Assembly: GCF_910592395.1 (NCBI RefSeq)
Contig: NC_088311.1
Coordinates: 4,962,501 to 5,026,500, forward strand
Direction of reading: 5' to 3'
DNA length: 64,000 bases
DNA from: Lineus longissimus
Taxonomy: Eukaryota; Nemertea; Pilidiophora; Heteronemertea; Lineidae
This document shows, piece by piece, positions 10,891-23,800 of this stretch (its first letter is position 1; each line of letters begins with the position of its first letter). The translations under genes and the position numbers were made by a program. Under the pieces are notes generated by a model. It was not told the DNA's origin, searched no databases, and was given only the letters and a program-made list of their open reading frames with translations.

Positions 10891-12166
10891 AGGGAAGTGT
10901 TAAGGGAATTTGACTTGACCATGAGTGTACATACCTTGTTCTAAAAGCATTAGTAATCCTATCGAATGGATAATCACCAATGTCAAGTTAACCGAGGCGG
11001 ACATTTCTCCAAGTAATGTTCAAAATGAATGGTTTAAAATTTGGAAAGCATCAACTTCTCATTTGACTATCCAGTTTAGACTTAATTCTAGCAGTGTTTG
11101 AAAACTGTCTGTGAATATTCTCATGATAATCATATAGTCCTGTTATAAAATGGGGAATTCATCACTGTCACTTAGTGTTTCAATCCACATGGGTGTTGTA
11201 TTGCTTTGTTAGTCCTAATTCAATATATATGCATGGATCTATCACCAGATCATTTCACAGAGGGACCATTGACACTTGACTCATAACTTTGCCAACTCTT
11301 CAGCTCTCCAACCAGATGTTGAACAAATTAGTTCATTTAGGCCTACGCTGATTTCAATCTGAGAACTTAGACCTTGGAATATGGTTCTAAAGCGATGTAA
11401 AGTGATGATAAATCTTCCAAAGAAATATTATCAACATGCTAAAATAAAGGACATGAATTTGATGTGCTCAGATTTGTTATCAATCTTTTGTGACATCGCT
11501 GCATGAATAAACATATTTCCGACGAAGAAAACATACATGTATATCGAACGGCATTAAGATCAATAATTTAACCTAAAACTAATCCGATATGAAACCTGTT
11601 TGACAATTCATGTTGAGCAAATGTAGTCTAAACATCCTCCCTGGCAATTTTCGTTTTAAAAAGCTTTGCTGGAACGGCTGCTTGATGTACATTATTTTGC
11701 CTGAAAACCTTTCCTCGATACGTGTGTTTCCGTGTGAGATTTTGGGCTAGGCAAGTTTAAGTTGACAAGATTCACTTGGAGATGTGTCGTGGACAATTTT
11801 GATCGAGATATAAAGATGGAGAGATCAGTCAAATGTTGATTGCAGTGTGCCGTGTGGCCCCACTGAAAGACCTAATAATTTTTACTATGGACAAAAATGC
11901 AGTCTCTCGCAGACAGTGACAGACACCGGATCAATATGATCAAATCACAACACTACTGACTCGGTTATATCATCAATTACCTCGCACTTTTCATGGCCTA
12001 AACCATCATGCTGTAAGTATCAACAAGTCTCCAATTGTCAAGAAAAACACTGGGCAGCACCGAGTAAACAAAAACGCAATTTCTAGGGGTGACTTATATT
12101 TCATGAAGAAACATACAGTAATTATAGAATTTGAGGAGAAGATGTTCAAAAAGGTTTGGTTTTTTA
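10891..12166. other. Intergenic DNA 3' of gene A
   Basis: It is AT-rich sequence with no recognised gene, lying downstream of the gene A stop codon on the minus strand. I see no well-defined repeat. Confidence 0.4.
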
Positions 12167-14817
12167 TCACTGCTTTGATTGAGCGGGCATCTCGCAGTAT
12201 CCATACGCCTTTTCGGCATCGTCCGTGTAACACCAGGGTTTACCGGCAGAATCTTGTTCCGTACACTTCTCGTACTTCACCTTCTTGTAGGTGAAGGGAA
12301 AGAAGCAGTTGCCTGTGGTTGACTTCACGTCTGAAATGTCAAGAAGAAAAGTCGGTCATTTACATGTAGCAGCTATACACGTACACAATGCATCATGCAT
12401 TCCTCATAATGCATCATGCATACATTGAAATCCTTACATTTTATTCATCATTGTAGTGTGCTGCACTCACACGTATAGTGCATTTGAGATATTCATGATG
12501 CATTGCTCAAAACTAGATCACAAGTATATAATGTATCCTCTTACTTTCTCTCACTTTCCCTTCTTTTCCACAAGCGTATTCCTTTCCTCCATGAGTCCAA
12601 GTGGCTCCTGCATTAACTTTCTTCTGTTCCTGTGTTAGACATATAGCTGGAATGAGTGATTGAAATTCAGGGATGAATTTTTCAAAATTATAGGAATAAA
12701 CAATGACATAAATGAGTGTTTCTGGGGCTAATCTTGATTAGAACCAGAAACGTTTAATTCAATCAACGTGCAAAGTTGTCATCTCACTATTGCACACGAA
12801 ATACTGCTAAGTTTCATCTAATTATGGGTGTCTAATGGGTGTCTTGAAGACAAAATGTATGTCGCTGATAACGGACACCAATCTTCATTACATGAGAAGA
12901 ATTTGAGACATAAATTTCAGTTTATGAGAATTCACGAGAGCAGGTTAAACAGGGTCCAACTTACCGATACAACGCCCCCACTTCTTGTCTACATCGTAAT
13001 CAGCAGAGGTTGCACACCATGCATCGTCATCAATACATTCGCCGTAGTATTTGTTGTTGTATTTGAAGGGGAAGACGCACTGACCTCCTTCTTTAGTCTT
13101 GACGGTAACTGGAGGTAACAAACAAATGAAAAAAATCTCAATACAATCAGACATAATCAATACATGTACATGTCGTGGTGTCTGCATAGGAGAAATTTGA
13201 TTTGCTAACATCTTTTATGATTCAGTTTGTTATACACATGGTGAACAGTGAAACAACCAATTGTACCCTTGATATAATCATTTGACAAGAAAAAAAATTG
13301 GCAGATAAAACCGGGCAGTGAACCAAGAAACAAGCCTCCTTCCGCCAAACCTTACTGCTAACAGCGATTGAGAAACTGGGCCCAGATGGTTGTTCCAATC
13401 CCTCCCGAACTATTCAAGTAAGATATTGAGCGCTTGCTGCGATTTTTTGCGGCCTTTTGCTTCTTTGCTTGCAAAGCAAACAGAACATGCAGCTGACCAT
13501 CAGCTCAGTAGGCTTTGCTCTGTACTTACTCTCCTTCACTACGTCAACTAGTGCATTCTCATCACAAAAGTATTTCTTTGGTCCATCAATCCACCATTCT
13601 CCGGCATTCTTTAATCTGCCCTGAACTTTACATTGAGCTGGAAAGGACATTACACACTATATGAAACAAGATTCAACGTTAATTAACACTGATGATACCA
13701 CGTTTGGCGAAATTCTTCACCATTTTTTACAACAAGGTATTACAAGGTTCACGAATACCTGTAGTTGCGAAAACTGTATGGTGGTCGGAAGGTGATGGTA
13801 ATAATTTGCTCAGTGATGCAACAGAATGTCCTAATGTCGGTGCAGCCCTGAATCTCATTTGTTTTCAGGGCTGAAGTATGCAGGCAAAGAATCAAGAATA
13901 GCCACATTCGCTTACGTGGGCAGTATCCCCATGTCGACCCGTCCTTGATGGTGCCGCACCAGGGTTTCTCCGTTGAAATCATACATTTCCCGTGGTAGTA
14001 TCCGTTGTAATAGTATGGGAAAACACAGCCAGATCCACCGCCACTACCTCCTGTGGTCATGGAGTAATCTGAAATGAGATTACGAAAGTTAGAAATCGTT
14101 ACAGTGGCTAATTTTCAATCTGTACGATGTAGAGTTGAAACAAAGTCAGCCTCTGTTTGATCAATGAGACGTGATCTCAATCGTTTTGTCAACATTTATC
14201 AACAGATCGGTCATTTAATCTATTTCATCGATAACATCAATTATCTTATATACATGTAGTTCTAGCCTACCTCCTGTCACATTGCCAATGGTTCCATCTG
14301 TGTTACAGAAGAGTTTCTGTCCGCCGAAAGTCCATGCATCACCGGGGTACTTTATCAAACCGGACACGGTTCGGCATGTAACTAGACAGAAGAAAATATA
14401 AAATGATTTCTTTCAGATTTCGGGTTTGAAATGACCGGTCTTATGTCGTGATGCAAAACCTAATTGAAGCTTCGGTCACAGGTTTATCGCTGCTCGCCAT
14501 ACGTATTGGTTCGTCAATCCTACCCACTGAGGGCAACTGAACCTGACGATCATCAACAATTTGGCAAAATAGCTCTAGTAAAAATGATTGTAATGGTGTT
14601 ATCATCACTTTGATCAAGAATGCATTAATTCAATATTACTTTCATCTACCTGGGCAATAGCCCCACTTTTGATCTTTGTCGTAATTCTCGGTTGTGCTGC
14701 ACCATTTCCCCCTATCTCCTCGTACACAATCCTCCTGCCAATGACTGCCATATAAGAACGGAATGACACACCCAGCTCCCCCGCCGCTGCCTCCTGTCGT
14801 CTCTGGATACATCGGGT
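12167..14817 (-). other. Gene A C-terminal block: four FN2 domains alternating with three Cys/Trp modules
   Basis: Exons are FN2 14650-14817, spacer module 14271-14381, FN2 13916-14068, module 13530-13637, FN2 12965-13108, module 12545-12646, FN2 12167-12330. FN2 domains carry the C-x-FPF-Y ... Y-x-x-C ... WC ... W-x-C pattern (for example CVFPFKYNNKYYGEC, then WCATSADYDVDKKWGRC). Spacers are 34-37 residues with C-x(8-11)-G-x-x-W-x(4-6)-FC or YAC, loosely like half a VWC domain. All internal exons are phase 1 at both ends. The last FN2 ends in EMPAQSKQ, a tail that gene B lacks. Confidence 0.88.
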
Positions 14818-17800
14818 CTGAAGAAGAAGAATATTAATAGAAGGTGGAACTTTAGGCATATGTATCCATACCCAATGTGTTGAGATCTTACACGAGAATC
14901 TCAGTAAGCTCAAGGTAAAGTAGCCTGTCATCAGCATAGCATCAATAGCATCTGTCCTCATCAATCCCATTCCACACTTAAAACGACTTGAAACAACGCA
15001 AATCATCAATGACCACCCCTATTTAAAACTGCGACCCCTGGGTCATTAAATTGGTAAAAAGTAATGTTTTTCCGCGTTGGACGACAAAGCAGTCGGGCAC
15101 ATCTTCAGATGGAAGAAGAAGCTATACATTTTTTTATCGAGATCGAGGGCATGTAGTTTCACCACACCTTGAAAGCATTTCTTGGTTGGCTCATGCCATT
15201 TTTCTCCCTTCTTGCACCCTGAAATATACACAAAGCAAATAAACACTGATTGAATGAGTTAAAGAGATTGAAAGGCAACCAAGATAATTCCTTCTCTAAG
15301 CGTTAACCCTGGAGACTGCTGCTGTAATTTTGGGGACGCATGGGCGTTACGGGCGTTCTTTTTTCTGATAAATCAGGTGAAGGCCAGCATCATTACTGGC
15401 AGAGCTTTATAGTAACATCGAAAATTCCTCTTTTGACCATCGGCTTGGTAACCAGAAATATGACATGCATGCTACCGCAAATCTAGAACACACGGCAGCC
15501 GTAAGTTTATCAGGACTTTTTCACTTTCGAACTATACGGATGCTTCTGACATTTCAGACAGTGAAAGAAGATTATTTGCGGAACTGTAAGAAACGTATAA
15601 GCAAATTCACATAACGTGTACTTGTATATACATGTCGTGTAGTGTAGTTTTGCAGATAGAAGGCACATTGGATTTACATGTATGTGAAATCTTCCAACTT
15701 GAAATTGGGCGTTTTGCACGTACAACGTGTACATGTACACCATCATTGTATGTAATTTAAAACAAAGTCACACGTGAAAAGTGCTTGACCTTCGCTGCAC
15801 ATACTCACGATTTTCACAGCGGTTCATCTTCCATTCCTGGTCAGACTGACATCCTGTTTTGAATAGAAGTTTTAAAAATGAATAGTGCATGAAGTTTATT
15901 ATTTTCAAGAGGTTTAACAACTGAGTGCTTGTTTTCTAAGCATTATGTTACATTTAGCACATATTTAATCCTTACTGTGTATCAGTGTCATAGAGTATAT
16001 GCACTGCCACACACCACGGTGATTGATACTTTTATTCCACCTGGATATTTTGTCCATACACAACCTGATTGTAACATACAGAGAGCACCATCTCAACTAC
16101 AAAAAAACCCAAACGTCTCGTAGACATACAAGAAAGTCTACGAAATTCTAATTTCACGAGGTACACATCACAATTCGTCCACTTACTCGGTACACATTTC
16201 TTCTTGGCTTCATCCCATTTATCAGCTCCTCCACATACTGGAATATAATGCAAAGGACTCAGATTTAAGTTAATTGCTGACCGTGCTATAATATATTCAC
16301 GAAACATTCCTCTTGTGATCAACACTGCTATTGCATTTTTAGCTTATCTTATGCCAAGGAAAGGTTAAAGATGTGTTTTCAGTCTGGTATCGACCTAAGC
16401 AAGTGTGGCTTAATCTATACTTGACTTAACCAAGCTCCAAGTTAAAACCTATTGATTTCGACTCAGATCGATACTTACAGTCAGTGCATTTGTGTAATTG
16501 GTTATCCCATAACATGTGACCAGTACAACCTATAGTCGAAAAGAAAAAAGACTTGGGTGTTGTATAAATACGTAAACCTGCCTGTGAGGAGGCGGCCTTT
16601 GCCAATCGCTGCATGGCTAATGCAAATTGAAGTCTCTGAGAACACACATGCTGACAGAGCTCTAAGAGCGAGATTGGACCTATTTGGGGGGAGAGGGCGG
16701 CTTAGATGATACAAATGAACACGCCATATTTTTTTTGAACGAGACATACCACACCTCCATTCGCCGGGCCGCATCAGGAAGCGTGGTTCCAGAAATCGTC
16801 AGAAAATCTGTCCTCATCAGTTGTGTTCACTATTGTTCTCTCTTATGACCTGTTCCTTCATATGCCATTCTTAAAAACATCATGCAGACATGCTCATTAT
16901 TCAAAGAGTTGCTGACTGATGAAGTGAACGAAACAAACTGAACAACCGCATGTTGACTTACGGTCGACACATTTGCGTTGCATTTTGTCCCATTTGGTGT
17001 TTACATCGGGGCAACCTGGAAAGGAAATCGTCATGAATGTTATTGTCGAGGACTCTGCAGCAGTGCTGGTATTACCAATTACACAAGAACTTCAGTGTGG
17101 GTGCTGTCAGGTCAGTACAGGACAGCAGTATAGGACTGGTCATGGTGGTGGAGAAGACCAAACAAATTAACATCGTTCCTGTCCCTTGAAGGTGTGGGTT
17201 TGATCTAAGTTTACATCACTTCGTCATGTTATCAACTGATAGAGAAGGCAACTAATTTTGATAGGTTTATTCGTTTCTTCCTACATTCTGTAACAATGAC
17301 AAATCACCCATTTTCGTTTTTAGAAGCTTTCATCTAGCTGATCCCAATCTCGTATTTAAGTAAATTATTGGATGGCCAGATTTGGATAACTTTAGCTGTC
17401 ACAGCGAGTGTACTTTGCCAGGATTCCGTGACCTTTCTGAGGAGCCTAGTCTACTCACGTGGGATGCATGCTGATTTAACAGTTGACCACTGTGTGTCTT
17501 GGTTCGGGCATCCTGTAATGTGAATGAATAGAATAACGCTCAAATATTACGATCGATAGACATTTCACCTCAAAATTTTATTATGAATTCTGCATGTTGA
17601 TGCCCCGGGTTTAATGTATACAGGCAACATAAAATCACGCATCAACGCCTCAGAGAAGGTAGAATCGCTTCAAAATTTATTTTCACATACAAGCAAATGT
17701 GATTCCAAACTTCTCGTTCACCAGTAACCTTAGTTCTTTTTTATAACAGGTTAATAAGCTTACTTACGTAGGTTGCATTGCTGGCCTTTCCATTTGGTTT

Positions 17801-20800
17801 GAACGTCAGGACATCCTACAATAATTTAAGTGTATGACAATTAAATTTATTAAGAAAAACTATATAGCACAGAGCATGCGTAAACTGCAAAATTTCTGCA
17901 CTCTATATTTTTAAAATTCGCAAAAATTTCTGAAACAGACAAAAATAAATGAGGTATTCACAGTGTCTGATCTGTCTAACTTTGCTTCAATAATAAAAAA
18001 AAAATCGGTCCACTTACTTGGAATACATGATTTACCATCCCATTTGGTGTCCACATCGGGGCAATCTGGAATATGGGTATGGTATCATTTGATATACTAA
18101 GGGGGCAACTATTAAAGCATTTTACAATACACGTAATTTCTTTTCGGGATTTTCGACCTTAATTTGGATCGAGTGTCAAGAATCCGCATCTTTTAGTTCA
18201 TCAGTATAGTGCCAATCAGCTTATGAATGATGGTGTATGCTATCTGAATACAAGACTGAAAGATTAAAATCTCGTGTTTATTGGCTTACAAATGCCCCCT
18301 ACAAGAGACGAGTGGCTCTTTGTCTCTCCGACTTTGACACCCAACTACGACCATATCAATAGATCAGCCAGAGGTCCTTGGTGTCGCCGCGTGGGAAACG
18401 CCCGGTGAAATTGTTTGCAAACGCAAGGGAACCCTCTATCTGTAATCTATAACCAGCGTATTCCCTATTCAAGCTGGTTATAGTCGGGTGCTACACAACT
18501 GAAGGGATAGTGGATCCAAGTGAACGATTGTTGTGTACATATTATACGGAGGTCAACTTATACTCACACAGAACACATTTAACTGACTTGGTATCCCACT
18601 TTTCTTCTGCTTTGGGACATTCTAAACACAGAACAAAAATTTGTTTTATTAAAATTCATTCTTCATAAAACAATAAACAAGGCTTGCTTGCAGCCGAGTC
18701 GGCATAACACCATTCAAACTTTGAAATAGAGGCTAGTTCAATGGCCATAATCAAACACAATCTGTTATTCGAGACACAACGTAAATACATAATGATATTT
18801 TTTTAATTTTATGATACGAGTCCATATATTTTGTCAGCATTCACTGCTAACTCCAAGCCAATGCTACGTCTATTATACATATATATAGAAAGGAAATACA
18901 AAATATTCTCACAGTATACTTACTTGTCTGGCAAGAATGTCCATTTCCATCGAATCCATCATTACACTTACAGGCGTACATTCCATTGACTGCAGCACAA
19001 CTAGCATCTTTATTACAAGCGGGGAAGGCTACTTTCTTCAAGACCCCTTGCCCTGTGCATTGGTACTTGGTTGCACAGTCTGCCAATACCACCGATTTGC
19101 CACTCTGAAATGAACAATTACAGCTATGAAAGTGAAAGCATTTTATCAGCCTATATACATCATCATTTTCATAGGAGATGGATGATGCTGCTCAAGGAAG
19201 GCCCATTGGCCCATTCGAGACTATCGTATCAGATGAGTACTGCAAGGTTGTAAGCGGAATTGCATGTGCTGAGGCAGTAGAAGCGCAGCGTGATATTTCA
19301 ATAACCCTATGATCAGGGCATGCCAGGGACCCACTATCATCATGACTACAGGCGACACAATTCGTGATGAGGGATATATAGGAGCATAGGGCAACGGCAT
19401 GGACAATCAGAGCGACCTCAAACCAATCTCAAAGCAAAGCGTTGCGTGACTGCTGGTAAGGCATACATGGGTACTGTAGTAGCATATTATTGACAGACTC
19501 TCTCAGTCTAGTCCCCAAACATCTGACAGGTCTCATTAAGATGACACGGCGACAGTGAAACGGATTTTTGTAACGATCTTGAACTCACGTCGATATGCTG
19601 TCCGTCACTGACATCACAACCGCACTGCGCTGGAGGTACACAGTCATTTCCAAGTCTGAAGAAGCCATTGTTGCATGTGCAACCATCCTCGGGCTCTCCA
19701 CTGTCACAGTCTTTTGGGGAAGTCCTCTGTTGACAGGTCTTTTCACATGCAGGGTACATCTTTGGGGAGTAGTGAGCATTTGCTTCACATTTCATTGCTG
19801 GATAAAAACATACAGGTCAGGCGTTGTCAATGATTTCGACACAGATGGATGTGTGGTCGTACAATCTATTTTTCGATTATCACTTTGTTAGGAAATGTAC
19901 GTTATCACGTAGTCACACTAAAATGGATGTACTCTTGTTTAACGTCAATTTAAATTGTCATGTTCATAGTCATTCATAAAAATTCGTGCAGTTCGAAAAA
20001 TGACACTTACGACAGAAGTTAGCTCGTCTCCAACTATTTCCAGCACCCTGTTTGGCACATTCATCGGCAAAGGCAGCCAGATTCTTACAGACCACCTCAG
20101 GAACATCCTTGGCTGCAGTCGCCTGCTTAGAGTAGAAACAGGCGTCAAATTCACAGCTGTCTTTGAAACGCTGTACATCCACTAATGCACTGGTGATACA
20201 TGAACCGAATGGACCGTTCTTGCTTGAGATGTAGCCACAGTGGTCATTGTTCACGACTTTTGTGGCCCAGGCTACAGTGCAGTCTCCATTGACATCCGCT
20301 GCTTTACAATTTCTGTGGAAGACAAAAATGGTCATGAAGAAAACCCACACAAAGACACATAAATATGAACCAGATACTTGGAAAATACTAGACATAAAAG
20401 CGACATGTGATATATCGTAGGAAGTTGAGGGAAACATTCAAATTTGAAGCAGTACAGTACACCGAGCGTACCACTCCCAACATATTTATTATATGACTGA
20501 TCTATCTATTTGCATTTGTTCCCTCCAGAGTAACCGACATGACCATTCGTAATGACCTCATGACAAGCACCTTCTTATGGTACTACATTGTATTACTTGT
20601 TTCACGATTGACTACATTTTAAGGTAAATAGGAACTTTTTCCAAGTCAGCGCCCATCGTTGAAGAGTTAGGTGACAGATTCACCCCAACAGATCAAGCCC
20701 GAGTATTACACCTACCCTTGTGTCTGCAGACCAGAATCATCAGGAATCGACCAACTCTCGGAGAAAGTCAACTTGTTAGTCGGCTTTTTCGTTCTCTTTG

Positions 20801-23800
20801 CAACTAAGTCATCTCTTCGGTCGCCATTGCATGTTCCACACATTCCTTCGACTTTGCTTCCCAGTTTTGAGGAAAGGTAGGTCTCAATGAAAGTGTTCCT
20901 GTATGAAGTGACTATACCGCAAGCTCTGGCATCAACGCTGAACTGACGGTTAGCGAAGGAGATCGTAATTGGTGTTCCCATGTTCGTTTGGATTTGCATT
21001 GGGAACTTGCTCTTTGTCCTGTCAATACCATTTATCTACAGAATAGATATTTGAAAAGTAATAGCAAAAAAGTGGGCAACAATGTCTTATCTGTATTTAC
21101 TAGCAGTTTATACACAGTTTTGTTCAGGTGATCTTAAATATTTCCCTATTTCTCTGATAGAAGCAATATGTCCTTGATGAGTTCATACGTGTTGGACTCA
21201 TAATAACGAAATTAAGATATTGATTAACTACACGTAATGTTTCATACCGTCAATCTACATGTACTTTTTTTCTCGGTTTGACGGGATACTTACATAGACT
21301 TTCATGGTTTTATCATTGTATCTGAAGGTCAGGTTCTCGATCATTATATCAACAAGCTTCACATAGCTCACGCGCTTGTTACCCAAATGAATGTTCTTTT
21401 CTTCAACGTTGAAGTAACACTTGGTGCGCTTGTCAGCACCGCTGAGCTTGGTGAACGTGTACTTGCATTTCCCCATGAAGTCGATTCGCGTGCCGTCATA
21501 TTGGAAATAATGGGGATCACCAGATGCATAACAACGACAAGTTTCTGTGGAGAGCATAGCATGATGTATTAAACATACAAATTATATCCAAATGGAACAA
21601 ATGTGATTTCGATAGATCAATAGTAGACAGCATTTCAGAATTTAAACAGAAACTATGGCTTGTCATTTTAAAGTGTAGTCACTTAAGATACACTTGACAA
21701 GTTGCAGATTGTTTGAAACAATGAAAATATGATAATACAAACTCCAATCATTGCCGGGTTAAAATACCCCGGCAATTGGCGGGCAAAACTAATCCGCATT
21801 AAATTTTCAAAGGTGTAAACGCAAATAAGCCGGGCCAGACCCGGCATTTTCTAATGGTGTAAACGGCGCCACTTGTTTTACTCATCGTTGCTGAGACAGA
21901 GTAGTGACAACTGAGACACTTACTAGTTTCACAAGTTCCGAACATAGCGTTGTATTTCTTCGGTGAAGCGCATTCTGCAAGGCAATAAGTAAAGTCCGTT
22001 CGTTAAGAGACCATCTCAAAATTCATTGATGTCGCAAAAGACCTCATAGAGTTTGTCTTTATCTTTACCCTCTCCCAAAGACTTAACATGGTGGTACATG
22101 GCATAATGGATGTTTCTACCAGATGCGTAAAGTAGTTGAAACTATCGAAATCCCGACACCCGCCTTCCACTCCCCCTGTAAAATCACACGATGATACCAA
22201 AATTAGCACTTTATGTATTTTGTGATACCAGTGAGATTGCCCTATGTTGCCAGTGCATTTCGTACATTTTTCTCAATTTCTAATTCAACTCATTAACGTG
22301 AGAGGGAATGTATCGTTGGGTTCTTCTCTCAACGCTGGCTATCTATTTCGCAAGTACACACGTCTCATCACGCTGGAAAACCCCGAGCTAACATTATAAT
22401 AACTTACTCGTGAGGTGTTTCATCAAAGATTAGGTGCACATGTAAAAAACTTACTTCCTACACATTTCTTTCCGTCCCACTTCTGACTTGCCAAACAACC
22501 TGACGAGAAGACATCGAAAATGAATCTATCGTAATATCTATTGGAACCTGAGATTCATAGCATGAGCATGAGTGTATGATACACTGCTGATAGAATTTAT
22601 GGTTTCATGAAGGCAAAAGTACTACGTAGAGTACTACTTCTCTTGTTCCAAACGCTATCGCCAAGGATAAACCTCGCTAAAACTACTACGCTGAAACCCA
22701 TCCTCTTTGAGACCAGGTCAATGTTCGGTTCCCTGGCATCATGATGGCGGGATCATGGATGGATTTGAATAAAGTAAGGATTACCAGCGTAAAACACATT
22801 GTTGGCTACTTACGGACGGCGCATTTTGTTCCGTCCCATCTCTGCTGGTAGTCGGGGCAACCTTGAAGTAACAATAGAGACGTTGTGCATCAATGACGCC
22901 TCCGACAACGACCTTAACGATTTTTGATGTACCAGAACAAAAGAAGGCCTTTCGATGTGGTGACACACCCTATGCTCACGAAGAGGAGCAAACGAATCTC
23001 TTGAGATTTTGTTGATTTAAAACTCGATAAAGTATGGAGTAGAAATTCAGAATGATGTCTTGTACTTACGATCAACGCATTGTTTAGATTGCTCGTTAAT
23101 CTTGAAGCCTGGGGAACATGCTGCATACAAAAAAAGACATGTCCGAGGATCAACAATTTATAGAGTTTTTAAAGTAAAAATTGAAAGAATATGAATGAGG
23201 CATGATAATAAGTTATAAAAACTTAGTTTTTTAATTCATTTGATTCATTAACTAAAATAGTGCTCAATAGTAGAGTTACACAAAATACATGAACTTCACA
23301 CAGTTCAGTTACATCAAAACAGGAATATGGTGATATTGGACAAAAGCAATCACACATAAACCATAAAACATCTGTAAAAAGCTTTTTTTTTGCATTTCTC
23401 GTCAAAGAAACCACTGGACAAGACAGTGTAACACACTGATATATCAGCAGTATGGACTGTGTGGAGATACATGTGGTATTACCATGTACCTTTGAAAATC
23501 TATTCTATCAGTTTTTGATGAATTTGTCATCGGAAAATCTGGGCCAACATGTATAGGCCTACTTATCGAACATTAAAGGTGAAAAAAATATTACTTACCA
23601 ATTGGATCTTGTTCTATAATAAATCAACAAGAAATCAACTTGAGAAGGTTAATTTATTGAAAAAAAGGCAATGGCAAATTATGGGAAGCATTTTGTATTA
23701 GACACTAAGAAGCTTTAAAAGTTCAGTTAACTCTAAGCGTAATTTGCATGCTACACAGACAAATACATGTATAAAAAGGACCATGCATACTCTTGAGAGA

